The translations under genes and the position numbers were made by a program. A stretch of DNA of 64,000 nt from Pseudomonas sediminis. Lineage in GTDB: Bacteria > Pseudomonadota > Gammaproteobacteria > Pseudomonadales > Pseudomonadaceae. Below the pieces are notes generated by a model. The model made no database searches. It was not told the origin of the DNA and saw only the letters and a list, made by a program, of their open reading frames with translations. Location of the stretch: NCBI RefSeq assembly GCF_039555755.1, contig NZ_CP154631.1, positions 3,782,001 to 3,846,000 of the forward strand. The letters run 5' to 3'. Below, piece after piece: positions 50,950 to 60,024 of this stretch. Numbering within the stretch: position 1 is the first letter of the stretch; every line of letters starts with the position of its first letter.

Positions 50950-51543
50950 ATGAGCAAGACAGTGGAGTTCTTCTTCGATCTGGGCAGCCCGGCGTCCTAC
51001 CTGGCCCATACCCAGTTGTCTGATCTGTGCCGCGAAACCGGAGCAACGCTGGTCTATCGGCCGATGCTGCTCGGCGGCGTGTTCCAGGCCACCGGCAACG
51101 CGTCGCCAGCGATGATTCCGGTCAAGGGCCGCTACATGATTCGCGACCTGGCACGTTTTGCCGAGCGTTACGGCGTACCGATGCGTTTCAACCCGTATTT
51201 CCCGATCAATACCCTGACGCTGATGCGCTTGCTGGTAGCCGTCCAGCTGTATCAGCCGGAGCGCTTCGACGATGCCTTGCAGACGCTGTTCCGGGCAATC
51301 TGGGTCGATGGGGTGAACATGGGCGATCTGGCCAAGGTGGCAGGCGTGCTGATGGCCGCTGGCTTCGATGCGGCGCAGTTGCAGGCGCAGATCGCGGAAC
51401 CGGCAGTCAAGGACAGGCTCAAGGCGACTACCGAGGAAGCGGTCAAGCGCGGCGTATTTGGTGCACCGACCTGCTTCGTCGGCGAGGAGATGTTCTTTGG
51501 CCAGGATCGCCTGGATTTCGTTCGCGAAGCCCTTCGCGCCTAG
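50950..51543 (+). CDS. DsbA-family/2-hydroxychromene-2-carboxylate isomerase
   Basis: A 197-residue kappa-GST/DsbA-like protein (VEFFFDLGSPASYLAHTQL start, with S at the usual active position; GVFGAPTCFVGEEMFFGQDRLDFV at the end). Family members isomerise 2-hydroxychromene-2-carboxylate in naphthalene breakdown with glutathione, or have other unknown functions. No naphthalene genes are near. Start at ATG 50950; the SDR gene lies 43 bp upstream, so the two may be co-transcribed. Confidence 0.85.
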   Translation: MSKTVEFFFDLGSPASYLAHTQLSDLCRETGATLVYRPMLLGGVFQATGNASPAMIPVKGRYMIRDLARFAERYGVPMRFNPYFPINTLTLMRLLVAVQLYQPERFDDALQTLFRAIWVDGVNMGDLAKVAGVLMAAGFDAAQLQAQIAEPAVKDRLKATTEEAVKRGVFGAPTCFVGEEMFFGQDRLDFVREALRA

Positions 51544-51611
51544 GTGCTTTTCGTACCGGGCCTGATGCCTGGCACAATGGCCGGATTATTGTCTGGCCGT
51601 TCGAGTACCCG

Positions 51612-51827
51612 ATGAACCCCGAAGCATTGAAACTCCTGGTGACCCGCCGAATGCCTTATGGCAAGTACAAGGATCGGCTGATAGCCGATCTGCCGGGGCA
51701 CTACCTCAACTGGTTCGCCCGCACGGGCTTCCCCAAGGGCGAGTTGGGCCAGTTGTTGGCGCTGATGCAGGAGATCGACCACAACGGCCTCAAGCCGCTG
51801 CTAGACCCGCTGCGAAAGAATGCGTAA
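51612..51827 (+). CDS. DUF3820-family small protein
   Basis: A 71-residue protein MNPEALKLLVTRRMPYGKYKDRLIADLPGHYLNWF, matching the DUF3820 family (putative quorum-sensing-regulated virulence-factor family). The MPYGKYKxxxIADLPxxYLxWF core is intact. Function unknown. Preceded by weak ribosome-site sequence; 68 bp after the isomerase gene. Confidence 0.85.
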   Translation: MNPEALKLLVTRRMPYGKYKDRLIADLPGHYLNWFARTGFPKGELGQLLALMQEIDHNGLKPLLDPLRKNA

Positions 51828-51873
51828 GCCGTCGGGTGTGCCATGCGCATCAGCGTGCGCGTGCAGGAATTGA

Positions 51874-51894
51874 GGTGCGCACAGCACACCCTAC
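51874..51894. repeat. REP element (GGTGCGC...GCACACC type)
   Basis: GGTGCGCACAGCACACC followed by CTAC, a single copy of the family at 4690-4739 and 15394-15458, read on the other strand. Sits between the DUF3820 gene and the convergent small gene ending at 51910. Confidence 0.6.
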
Positions 51895-51909
51895 GGTAAT
51901 GCCGTCATC

Positions 51910-52158
51910 TCAATGCCAGTTGCGCCCGTGATCCAGCTTCTGGTCCACCAGCCACTTGCCGTGTGCGATGGACGCGTGCTGGGCTTTGCTCAGGTCGTCC
52001 ATGAAGGCGTAATCCACCGGCAAGGTCTGCCGTTTGCTGGTGTTGCCGTCGGGATCGGTGATCTGGCAACCACCGGCCCAGGGTGTCGGCAGGCTAGGGT
52101 GTTCCATGACGCTGGCACGGATGGTGTGGTCGCGGTGGGTGCAGGTAAGCGCGCTCAT
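51910..52158 (-). CDS. Conserved small protein, unknown function
   Basis: An 82-residue soluble protein (MSALTCTHRDHTIRASVMEH... DPDGNTSKRQTLPVDYAFMDDLSK ... AHGKWLVDQKLDHGRNWH). I do not recognise the family. It has no signal peptide or membrane segment and is rich in His, Asp and Arg. ATG at 52158 with GAGGTGG upstream; the longer frame has no ribosome site. Neighbours are unrelated. Confidence 0.6.
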   Translation of the reverse strand: MSALTCTHRDHTIRASVMEHPSLPTPWAGGCQITDPDGNTSKRQTLPVDYAFMDDLSKAQHASIAHGKWLVDQKLDHGRNWH

Positions 52159-52356
52159 GAGGCCACCTCGTAGATCGAGGCGCCGCCCTCGGCGTCGACG
52201 CCACACCGAAGTTCCAGCCGGGAGCCGGTAGCGGCGCCGCTTGGATGAGTGATGCGTCTGTTCTCCTACCTTAGCCCAGTTGGCGCAGCAGCGAGCTTGG
52301 TCCGACAAACGCACAGGGCAGGCATTGGCCGGCCCTGAGTGGTGCTTGCCGTGAGG

Positions 52357-53244
52357 CTACTCGGTCGCCTCGCGCGCTTTGTCCGCGTTTCGTGGCTTGG
52401 GCGTGAAGCGGGCGGCCAAGCGCATCGAGACGGTGACCAGACGCTGATACAGCGCCGGCATGCTGCGCTGCATCCAGTCCAGGGCGTGGGCATCGGCGCC
52501 GATGAGGATGCGCCGCTTGTTGGCCAGCACGCCATTTACGATGACCTTTGCCGCCTGGTCCGGCGTGGTGCGCAGCAACTGGTCGTTGAATTGCTGACGC
52601 GCCTGTTCGGCGGCCTGGCCGGTGACCTTGGCCAAGCTGTCATTCATGCGCGCGGTCTTGGCGATGTTGGTGCGGATGCCGCCGGGGTGCACGCAACTGG
52701 CGGACACCCCGCAAGCGGCCATGTCCAGCTCCTGGCGCAATGACTCGGTAAAACCGCGCACGGCGAACTTGCTGGCGTTGTAGGCGCTCATTCCGGGCTG
52801 GGAGAACAGCCCAAAGACGCTGGAGACGTTGACCACATGACCCTGGCCAGCCGCCTTGAGATAAGGCAGGAAGGCCTTGGTGCCGTTGATCACATCCCAG
52901 AAGTTGATGTTCATGATCCACTCGTAGTCGGCGTAATCGTTGCCTTCCACGGTGCCACCCTGAGCCACGCCGGCATTGTTGAAGATGGCATTGACCCTGC
53001 CAAATTCGCTGACGATCTGCTCGGCCCAGGCCTCGACGGCTGCGCGGTCGGCGACGTCGACGCGCTGCTGGCTGATGGTGACACCAAGTTTGCGCGCCTG
53101 CTCGGCGGTTTCCTTGAGGCCCTCGACGTTGACGTCGGACAGCGCCAGGTGAAAGCCCTGGCGTGCCAGGTGATAGGCGAGGGCGCGGCCGATACCAGAG
53201 CCGGCGCCGGTGATGGCGGCTACCTTGTTCTCTAAGGATTTCAT
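52357..53244 (-). CDS. SDR-family oxidoreductase (AcrC/CylC-type cluster member)
   Basis: A 295-residue classical short-chain dehydrogenase with intact motifs: TGAGSGIGRALA (about 12-23), NNAG near 90, YNASK with catalytic Tyr/Lys, and a C-terminal hydrophobic extension (MQRSMPALYQRLV...). ATG at 53244 overlaps the stop of the upstream decayed monooxygenase gene as ATGA, so it was the second gene of an operon. Such SDRs act with a flavin monooxygenase on ketones or alcohols; this one is still intact although its partners are broken. Confidence 0.88.
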   Translation of the reverse strand: MKSLENKVAAITGAGSGIGRALAYHLARQGFHLALSDVNVEGLKETAEQARKLGVTISQQRVDVADRAAVEAWAEQIVSEFGRVNAIFNNAGVAQGGTVEGNDYADYEWIMNINFWDVINGTKAFLPYLKAAGQGHVVNVSSVFGLFSQPGMSAYNASKFAVRGFTESLRQELDMAACGVSASCVHPGGIRTNIAKTARMNDSLAKVTGQAAEQARQQFNDQLLRTTPDQAAKVIVNGVLANKRRILIGADAHALDWMQRSMPALYQRLVTVSMRLAARFTPKPRNADKAREATE

Positions 53245-53853
53245 GCGCTGGTCTCCTGCACGTCGAGGTCGACGGCGTTGCTCTGTGCCGGGTGAGCGGC
53301 CTGCTTGCGGCTGAAGTGGTAGGCAGGGGGATCGAAGTGACGCGTCAGCATGCGGTAGCGCCAGGTGAAGCCCGGCCACACCGTGCAGTTGCGGCCACTG
53401 ACCGGGTGCAGGTACCAGCTCATGCATCCGCTACCACGAACTGCGCGCTGTACTGGTTGCCAGCACGATCCAGCAGGTACCACAGCTCGGCGTGCTCATC
53501 CCAGCGCATCTGCACCACTTCGGTACCGAGCAGGGTCTTATCCTGCAGCCGATAATTCTCCCAGCAACCTTGCAGATACGCCTTGATTTCCGGCTGCCTG
53601 GCGAACATCCGCGTCCAGTTCGGGTTCGGCTCGAAGGAGAACGAATACAGGTGTGATTGCACGTCGCAGCCGCAGCCCGGGTAATTGTTCACGCGCCAGG
53701 TGCCGCCGACGCCGGCTTCCTTCTCGAACAGCAGGAAGTCCTGCTCACCCTGCTGCTTGAGACGAATGGCCATACCGAGGCCGGAGAAACCGCTGCCAAG
53801 AATGGCGATCTTGCAATGACGGGCAGCGGTAGGGGGGACACGGACGCATTCAT
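53241..53853 (-). pseudogene. Flavin-containing monooxygenase (Baeyer-Villiger type) remnant
   Basis: Only the ends of a 480-500-residue FAD/NADPH monooxygenase remain. The 5' part encodes CKIAILGSGFSGLGMAIRL and the FAD-site sequence GVGGTWRVNNYPGCGCDV, breaking off at about 53425 (residue 135 or so). The 3' part continues in another frame with SWYLHPVSGRNCTVWPGFTW, which is the usual C-terminal portion, so about 300 residues are deleted at the junction. The 5' end also has a frame change near the C-run at 53832-53837: neither ATG at 53853 nor 53849 reads into the body. Non-functional. Confidence 0.8.
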
Positions 53854-53903
53854 GGCCGAGCTCCTGATTGTCGTTCTTGTTGGTGTCTGCACGCCAAAGG
53901 ACG

Positions 53904-54740
53904 TCAGTTACTGAAACCGAGGCGCTCGCGCCAACGATTTTCCAGCTTGTTGGTGTCGTGATCCTTGGGGTGGAAGCCGGGGCGGTAGTAGTCCAGGTAC
54001 GGACCAAGCAGCTTGGTGAAAAAAACGTTGCGCGGGCCAAACAGCTTCTACAGGCCGAAGCCCCAGCTGCGCCAGTTGAGCAACTGGCCATCCTTGCGCA
54101 GCAGATGTATCTGGAACCAGCCGATCACGCCGAGAAACATCAGGGTGGTCAGCATCATCGCCAGCGTACGGGTGAAGTAGCCGCCTTAGACCTTCTGGTA
54201 GACGTCGTAGCACACGGCCTTGTGCTCGCTCTCTTCGATGGCGTGCCACATCCACAGTTGATAGAGCTTCGGATCGTTCTTCTGGGTGGTGAGCTCTTCG
54301 CGCTTTAGCAACTGCTCGGCCATGGTCGCGGTGAAGTGCTCCAGTGCGCACGTGGCCGCCAGGCGGTGTTTCTTGGTGCTGAAACGGGTGACCCATTCCA
54401 GCAGCACTTTGATGCGCAGCTCCAGGCGTTCCAGGTCGATATCGTGCTCGTTGGCGTAGTCGTTGTAGGCCGCATGCTCCTTGGAGTGCATGGCCTCCTG
54501 ACCGATGAAGGCGCTGATGTCCTTTTTCAGCTGCGGCTCGCTGACCCGGTCGCGTACGGCGCGCACGCTGTCGACGAAGAACTTCTCGCCGTAGGGGAAC
54601 AGCGACGACAGGTTGTTTATGAAATGGCTCATGAAAGGGGCGTCATAGAACCAGTATTTCGGTGTTTCGCTGAAACTGAAGTCCATGCGGCGCACGGGGA
54701 AGCTGGATTTTGGCTGCGGTAGGGCGGTACTGGCGCTCAT
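53904..54740 (-). pseudogene. PF10118 metal-dependent hydrolase with two in-frame stops
   Basis: The frame from ATG 54740 (MSASTALPQPKSS) to TGA 53904 is exactly 279 codons and reads as a metal-dependent hydrolase (HSKEHAAYNDYA, WHAIEESEHKAVCYDVYQKV). It is interrupted by TAA at codon 185 (54186-54188) and TAG at codon 231 (54048-54050); the sequence after each stop still reads as family protein (GGYFTRTLAMMLTTLMFLG; KLFGPRNVFFTKLLGPYLDYY). Two point nonsense changes thus inactivate it. Related to the alkane/ketone clusters with SDR and FMO genes. Confidence 0.8.
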
Positions 54741-54973
54741 CGTTCGAGTCCTCTTCCGAGTTGGAACTCCCAAGTGTCGTGCGGCTCTGGTTGGCAGCAC
54801 TCGGGGTCGCAGATGGTCAATCTCGACAGACCAACTGTGTCATTGAACGATGTAACTATCGTGCGTACGGGCGCTGAGCGCCGCCAACTTAAGGCGGGTC
54901 TGTTAGGCAGGTGCAAGGGAGAGGGCGTGCAGCCCGCCGTACCAGAGACGGCGGATTGCGCTGGTGGCGGGGT

Positions 54974-55789
54974 TTACGGCGCGTTACGGCGCAGCTCGGC
55001 CACTTCGCTACGCAGTGCGCGCAGCTCGTCGAGAATGGCCTGTTCGCGAGCTACTGCGGCTTGCTCCTCGGCATTTGGCTCGTGGGTGTTCTGCATCGCG
55101 TTGACGATAACGGCGATGAACAGGTTGAGCATCATGAATGTCGCGACGAGGATATAGGGCACGAAGAACAGCCAGGCCAGCGGATGTTCTTCCATTACCG
55201 GTCGCACGATGCCCATCGACCAGCTTTCCAGAGTCATCACCTGGAACAGGGTGTACAGGCTGGCGCCGATGTTACCGAACCACTCTGGAAAGCTCTCACC
55301 GAACAGCTGGGTGGCCATCACCGCGGCGACATAGAACACCAACCCCATCAGCATGACGATGCTGCCCATGCCGGGTAGCGAGGCGAGCAGCGCCTGCACC
55401 ACCTTACGCATGCTTGGGTTGATCGACACCAGTCGCAATACCCGCAGCACGCGCAAGGCACGCAGCACGGCGAAGGGTCCGCTGGCCGGTATCAGGGCGA
55501 TGCCGACCACCAGGCAATCGAATACGGCCCAGGGATCTCGCAGCAAGCCTATGCCGCGCGCAGTGAAACGCAGGGCCAGCTCGATGACGAAGCAGGTGAG
55601 TATGAAGGTATCGAGGATCAGCAGCGGCGTGCCCCAGTCGGTCATGATCGACGGTGAGGTCTGCATGCCGAGGATCACGGCATTGATGATGATCAGCAGG
55701 GTTACCAGGCGCTGCATGGTGGCGCCGTCCATGACAGCGCCCAGGCGCTGACGCCAGTCGCTGGATGGGTTCAGTTCGAGTTCGTGCAT
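54974..55789 (-). CDS. Bacterial voltage-gated sodium channel (NaChBac/BacNaV family)
   Basis: A 271-residue channel subunit. S1-S4 lie in residues 30-125, with S4 arginines R110, R113, R116, R119 (VLRALRVLRVLR); S5-S6 pore in 140-230; selectivity filter TLESWS at 186-191, the same LESWS signature as known sodium channels; a C-terminal coiled coil (AREQAILDELRALRSEVAELR) that assembles tetramers. I use the ATG at 55789 over 55825, as the latter lies inside a hairpin (55817-55833) and lacks a ribosome site. Physiological role in pseudomonads unknown, perhaps motility or pH/osmotic signalling. Confidence 0.88.
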   Translation of the reverse strand: MHELELNPSSDWRQRLGAVMDGATMQRLVTLLIIINAVILGMQTSPSIMTDWGTPLLILDTFILTCFVIELALRFTARGIGLLRDPWAVFDCLVVGIALIPASGPFAVLRALRVLRVLRLVSINPSMRKVVQALLASLPGMGSIVMLMGLVFYVAAVMATQLFGESFPEWFGNIGASLYTLFQVMTLESWSMGIVRPVMEEHPLAWLFFVPYILVATFMMLNLFIAVIVNAMQNTHEPNAEEQAAVAREQAILDELRALRSEVAELRRNAP

Positions 55790-55816
55790 GGGAGTCTGGT
55801 CAAGGTCATCGGTGAT

Positions 55817-55859
55817 GCCGGGCATTGCCCGGCAGAATCATCAACCCACTTGTGGGTTG
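55817..55859 (-). terminator. Tandem hairpins after apt
   Basis: Two stems on the minus strand downstream of apt: CAACCCAC/GTGGGTTG (55842-55859) and GCCGGGC-AAT-GCCCGGC (55817-55833). No T-tract follows. Their position between the apt stop and the channel start suggests transcript ends there. Confidence 0.5.
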
Positions 55860-55873
55860 GCAGGCGCTTCGGC

Positions 55874-56422
55874 TCAGTGATCGTCGAGGGCGAAGGCCGT
55901 CAGCGTGAAGGTGGGGATGCCGGCGTCCTGCAGTTTCTGCGAACCACCCAGCTCAGGCAGGTCGATGATCGCGGCGGCCTCGAAGATCGTTGCGCGCATG
56001 CGTCGTACCAAGTTGGCTGCGGCGATCAGGGTGCCGCCGGTTGCGATCAGGTCATCGAAGATCAGTACCGAATCGCCTTCGCAGAGGCTGTCGCTATGGA
56101 CCTCGAGAAAGGCTTCGCCGTACTCGGTCTGGTAACCCTCGCTGAGGACGTCCGCCGGCAGTTTGCCCTGCTTGCGAAACAACACCAGAGGTTTGTTCAG
56201 TTCATAGGCGATGATCGAGCCGATCAGGAAGCCGCGCGCGTCCATGGCGCCGATATGGCTGAACTCGGCCTCCACGTAACGTTGGATGAAACTGTCGGCG
56301 ACCATGCGCAGGGCACGTGGCGACTGGAACAGCGGGGTGATGTCGCGAAAGATCACGCCCGGTTTGGGAAAGTCCGGTACCGGGCGGATCAGGGTCTTGA
56401 TACTGAATTCGTCAAAGATCAT
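55874..56422 (-). CDS. apt: Adenine phosphoribosyltransferase Apt
   Basis: A 182-residue purine-salvage enzyme that makes AMP from adenine and PRPP. PRPP-binding motif [13 protein letters not shown] is intact, and the N-terminal [19 protein letters not shown] is typical. Upstream neighbour anr, as in P. aeruginosa. ATG at 56422. Confidence 0.96.
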   Translation of the reverse strand: MIFDEFSIKTLIRPVPDFPKPGVIFRDITPLFQSPRALRMVADSFIQRYVEAEFSHIGAMDARGFLIGSIIAYELNKPLVLFRKQGKLPADVLSEGYQTEYGEAFLEVHSDSLCEGDSVLIFDDLIATGGTLIAAANLVRRMRATIFEAAAIIDLPELGGSQKLQDAGIPTFTLTAFALDDH

Positions 56423-56462
56423 CGTGGGGTCCTAATGCGTGAGCCCGCGAACTCGTGCGAAC

Positions 56463-57197
56463 TCAAACGTCGAGATTGCCGCCGGCCAGAGCACACAGTT
56501 CGATCGGGTCGAGAATATGTACTTCCTTGCCTTCGGCTTCGAGCAGCTTGTTCTGTTGGAAGCGGGTGAATACGCGAGAGACTGTCTCCACCGCAAGGCC
56601 CAAATAGTTACCAATTTCGTTGCGCGACATGGCCAGGCGGAACTGATTGGCCGAGAAGCCACGCGCCCGGAAGCGGGCAGAGAGGTTGACCAGGAAGGTG
56701 GCGATGCGCTCGTCGGCAGTCTTCTTCGACAGCAACAGCATCATCTGCTGATCGTCGCGGATCTCGCGGCTCATGATGCGCATCAGTTGGCGGCGCAGCT
56801 GTGGCAATTGCAGGGCCAGGTCATCGAGGCGCTCGAAGGGAATCTCGCAGACCGAGGTGGTTTCCAGTGCCTGCGCGGAGACCGGGTAGCGCTCGCCATC
56901 GACCCCGGACAGGCCGACCAGCTCGCTGGGCAGGTGGAAGCCGGTTATCTGCTCTTCGCCGCCATCGCTCAGGCTGAAGGTTTTCAGCGCGCCGGAACGC
57001 ACGGCGAATACGGAGCCGAAGGAATCACCCTGACGGAACAGGAATTCGCCTTTTTTCAGCGGTCGACCACGCTTGACGATGTCGTCGAGGGCGTCCATGT
57101 CTTCCATGTTCAGCGAGAGCGGCAGGCACAAGCTGGCCAGGCTGCAATCCTTGCAATGGGCTTGGTGCTGCGTACGCAGCTTGATGCTCTCGGACAT
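56463..57197 (-). CDS. anr: Anaerobic regulator Anr (FNR-type)
   Basis: A 244-residue Crp/Fnr-family regulator with an oxygen-labile [4Fe-4S] cluster. Ligands C15, C18, C24 ([11 protein letters not shown]) and C117 (SVCEI) are conserved. The C-terminal HTH reads [25 protein letters not shown]. Turns on anaerobic and micro-aerobic genes by binding TTGAT-N4-ATCAA; a close match precedes hemN 3' of here. Starts at ATG 57197 ([15 protein letters not shown]). Confidence 0.96.
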   Translation of the reverse strand: MSESIKLRTQHQAHCKDCSLASLCLPLSLNMEDMDALDDIVKRGRPLKKGEFLFRQGDSFGSVFAVRSGALKTFSLSDGGEEQITGFHLPSELVGLSGVDGERYPVSAQALETTSVCEIPFERLDDLALQLPQLRRQLMRIMSREIRDDQQMMLLLSKKTADERIATFLVNLSARFRARGFSANQFRLAMSRNEIGNYLGLAVETVSRVFTRFQQNKLLEAEGKEVHILDPIELCALAGGNLDV

Positions 57198-57347
57198 CGT
57201 TCAGCTTCCTGATAGATACGCAATGGCGCTTAGGGTACAGCAGGGGCGGGTTTGCGACCAGCTATGCAAGCCTGACTGCTTGCTCAAGTTTGATCCTAGT
57301 CTGCCGATGTGACCCTGAGATGATAGATCAAGGCAGGGAGCAGGGTA

Positions 57348-57791
57348 ATGCGCATCGCTTCGCTGGGTTCACTGAACAATCTGGCTCAGGGTGTTCAACG
57401 ACAGTTCAGCACGGCTGAACGAACTGCGCAGGAGAGTCGCGAAGGATTGCGCGTTAGCCTTTCCGAGCTGGGCAAGGGCATGTCGACCAGATCTGAGAAG
57501 CATCAAGATATCGACGATAGCGACCTGCCTCAGGCGATCAGGGATCTGCTCAAGATGATCCGCGAGCTGCGTGCACAGATCGTCGAGAAACAGGCGCAGA
57601 TCGAGGCCGTCATGAGCGACCAGAGGCTTGACGCCGAGGGCAAGCGTCAGCAGTTGGAAGGGCTGCAGACCGAGCTGGCCTCGCTCAACAGTGCGCTGAC
57701 TTCGGCCAACGCCCAGCTGATCAAGTTGATGCGTGACAATGGCCTTTCCAGCGAGCAGATGCAGGCTGCGAGCCTGCTGGCGATGAGTTGA
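57348..57791 (+). CDS. Conserved coiled-coil protein between anr and hemN
   Basis: A 147-residue soluble protein with a long helical coiled-coil region (about 60-130: IRDLLKMIRELRAQIVEKQAQIEAVM... EGLQTELASLNSALTSANAQLIKLM), perhaps FlxA-like. The N-terminus is basic and low in hydrophobics. An unnamed gene holds the same position in P. aeruginosa (PA1545, from memory). Function unknown. ATG at 57348 with CAGGGAG upstream. Confidence 0.7.
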   Translation: MRIASLGSLNNLAQGVQRQFSTAERTAQESREGLRVSLSELGKGMSTRSEKHQDIDDSDLPQAIRDLLKMIRELRAQIVEKQAQIEAVMSDQRLDAEGKRQQLEGLQTELASLNSALTSANAQLIKLMRDNGLSSEQMQAASLLAMS

Positions 57792-57825
57792 GAAGCGCCC
57801 GTAACGGAGCGGGCGCTTGCCCGGC

Positions 57826-59208
57826 TCAGATCACCCGCGAGAAGCGCTGGCGCACCTGATCGTTGAGATAGCGATCGAACAGCATACACAGCGAACGCAC
57901 CAGTAGGCGCCCGGCCGGGCGCACTTCAATACCCTGAGCGTCGAGGCTGATCAGGCCGTCAGCCGCGAGTTGCTCCAACTCGGGCCACAGGGCGCAGAAA
58001 TAATCACGGAACACCACGCCATGCGTTTGCTCGATGTCGGCGAAGCGCAGTTGGAAATGGCAGATCAGCTGCTGAATCACGGCGCGACGCAGGCGGTCGT
58101 CGGCATTGCAGTGCAAGCCGCGGCGCGTCGCCAATTGGCCGTTGCCCAGGGACTGCTGATAACTGGCGATATCGCTGTCGTTCTGGCTGTACAGATCGCC
58201 GATCTGGCTGATGGCGGATACGCCCAGGCCGATCAGGTCGCAGTGGCCATGGGTGGTATAGCCCTGGAAGTTGCGTTGCAGCGTGCCTTCTTCCTGGGCG
58301 ATGGCCAGTTCGTCATCGGGCAGGGCGAAGTGGTCCATGCCGATGTAGCGATACCCGGCGCGCGTCAGCTGCTCGATGCTGGCCTGCAGCATGGCCAGTT
58401 TGTCGCCCGGACTGGGAAGGTCATCGTTGTTGATGCGCCGTTGCGGCATGAAGCGTTCCGGCAGGTGCGCATAGTTGAACAGTGACAGGCGATCCGGTTG
58501 CAGGGCGATGACCTCGGCCACGGTGCGCGCGAAGCGCTCTGGGGTCTGTTTGGGCAGGCCGTAGATCAGGTCAATGTTCACCGAGCGGAACTGCAGGGTG
58601 CGGGCCGCCTCGACAATGGCACGGGTCTCTTCCAGGGTCTGCAGACGGTTGACCGCGCGCTGCACCTCGGGGTCGAGGTCTTGTACGCCGAGGCTGACGC
58701 GATTGAAACCCAGCTCACGCAGCAGGCCCATGGTCGACCAGTCCGCTTCGCGTGGGTCGATCTCGATGCTGTAATCACCGGAGTCATCATCTAGCAGGTT
58801 GAAGTGCTGGCGCAGGTGCTGCATCAGGCGGCGCAGCTCGTCATGGCTGAGGAAGGTTGGCGTGCCGCCACCGAAATGCAGTTGCTCGATTGGCTGGTTG
58901 CGATCGATGTAGCGACTGATGATCTCGATTTCCCGCTCGAGCTTTTCCAGATAGGGCAAGGCGCGGCCACGGTCCTTGGTGATCACCTTGTTACAGGCAC
59001 AGTAGTAGCAGATGTGCGCGCAGAACGGGATGTGCACGTACAGCGACAGCGGACGCCCGGCCTTGCGACTGTCGCGTAGCGCATGCAGCAGATCGAACGG
59101 GCCGATGTCGTCGTGAAACTGCACTGCGGTCGGGTAAGAGGTGTAGCGCGGGCCGGCGAGATCGTAGCGGCGGATCAGGTCGGCATCCCACTGGATGGTT
59201 TCGAGCAT
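57826..59208 (-). CDS. hemN: Oxygen-independent coproporphyrinogen III oxidase HemN
   Basis: A 460-residue radical SAM enzyme that decarboxylates coproporphyrinogen III under low oxygen. The cluster cysteines C63, C67, C70 (CAHICYYCAC) with F-Y-like aromatic spacing, and the SAM-binding GGGTPTFL and IEIDPRE segments are present. Start ATG at 59208 (MLETIQWDADLI). An Anr box (59267-59280) lies upstream, so it should be induced by oxygen limitation. Confidence 0.95.
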   Translation of the reverse strand: MLETIQWDADLIRRYDLAGPRYTSYPTAVQFHDDIGPFDLLHALRDSRKAGRPLSLYVHIPFCAHICYYCACNKVITKDRGRALPYLEKLEREIEIISRYIDRNQPIEQLHFGGGTPTFLSHDELRRLMQHLRQHFNLLDDDSGDYSIEIDPREADWSTMGLLRELGFNRVSLGVQDLDPEVQRAVNRLQTLEETRAIVEAARTLQFRSVNIDLIYGLPKQTPERFARTVAEVIALQPDRLSLFNYAHLPERFMPQRRINNDDLPSPGDKLAMLQASIEQLTRAGYRYIGMDHFALPDDELAIAQEEGTLQRNFQGYTTHGHCDLIGLGVSAISQIGDLYSQNDSDIASYQQSLGNGQLATRRGLHCNADDRLRRAVIQQLICHFQLRFADIEQTHGVVFRDYFCALWPELEQLAADGLISLDAQGIEVRPAGRLLVRSLCMLFDRYLNDQVRQRFSRVI

Positions 59209-59266
59209 GGGAAATAATCCTGGACAGGCTGTGTGGCCAGTCTAAGGATGCATGTAGGTGGCGGCC

Positions 59267-59280
59267 TTGACCTGAATCAA
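59267..59280. promoter_or_regulatory. Anr box before hemN
   Basis: TTGAC-CTGA-ATCAA differs from the TTGAT-N4-ATCAA consensus by one base. It is centred about 65 bp before hemN's start codon, allowing activation at a class II-type position. Confidence 0.75.
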
Positions 59281-59313
59281 GGGCGCGTCGAGCACCGCAG
59301 GTGTTGTCGCGGC

Positions 59314-59336
59314 GTAGTCCGGATGTAATCCGGTTA
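59314..59336. repeat. GTAG REP element (GTCCGGAT...ATCCGG type)
   Basis: GTAGTCCGGATGTAATCCGG is a single copy of the family seen at 13414-13480. It lies four bases before the TauE/SafE gene's stop codon. Confidence 0.6.
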
Positions 59337-59340
59337 TAGG

Positions 59341-60024
59341 TCAGTGCCCCATCAGCCAGTGCTGGTGTGGGCCGGGCAGGGTCCAGATACCGAACAGGAT
59401 GACCAGCAGGCCGCCGGCCATGCGCACGCCACGCTTGCGTAGCAGATCGGTGATGCGTTCGGCAGCCAGGCCGGTAGCCAGCAGTACCGGCCAGGTGCCC
59501 AGGCCGAAGGCCAGCATCAGCAGCGCGCTGTTAAGCGCATTACCCTGACTGGAGGCCCACAGCAGTGTGCTGTAGACCAGCCCGCACGGCAGCCAGCCCC
59601 ATAAACCACCGAGAGCCAGGGCGCGCGGCAGGCTGCTGACGGGCATGAAGCGTCGCGTCAGAGGCTGGATACGCCGCCACAGGCCACGACCCAGTGCTTC
59701 GATACGTGTCAGCCCGCTCCACCAGCCGGCCAGATAAAGGCCCATGGCAATCAGCAGTAAGGCAGCCAGCGTGCGCATCGCCACTTCGGCTTTGCTGCCT
59801 GCAATGGCCCAGCCGGCAAGGCCCAGGAGCAAGCCTGCAAGGCTGTAGCTAAGAATGCGCCCGAGGTTGTAAGCCAGCAGCAACTGGAGACGCCTGCCGC
59901 GTTGCTCGGGGGGAATCGCCAGCGTCAGTGCGCCCATCAGACCGCCGCACATGCCGAGGCAATGGCCGCCGCCGAGCAGTCCAAGGATCAGCGCCGACAC
60001 CAGCAGCGGTGCCAGCTCAAGCAT
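59341..60024 (-). CDS. Sulfite exporter TauE/SafE-family membrane protein of cco cluster
   Basis: A 227-residue inner-membrane protein with seven or so segments and the Cys/His-rich GGGHCLGMCGGLMG motif (about 18-31) plus a second LPCGLVYSTL. It belongs to the TauE/SafE (DsbD-like) superfamily and sits next to ccoS in many pseudomonads, so it may carry copper or reducing power for cbb3 oxidase biogenesis. Its ATG at 60024 lies inside the ccoS gene's end. Confidence 0.85.
   Translation of the reverse strand: MLELAPLLVSALILGLLGGGHCLGMCGGLMGALTLAIPPEQRGRRLQLLLAYNLGRILSYSLAGLLLGLAGWAIAGSKAEVAMRTLAALLLIAMGLYLAGWWSGLTRIEALGRGLWRRIQPLTRRFMPVSSLPRALALGGLWGWLPCGLVYSTLLWASSQGNALNSALLMLAFGLGTWPVLLATGLAAERITDLLRKRGVRMAGGLLVILFGIWTLPGPHQHWLMGH

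Noticed and set aside
55790..55825. Channel start at 55825
   Set aside because: The ATG lies inside a hairpin after apt and has no ribosome site; the ATG at 55789 is preferred, though not proven.
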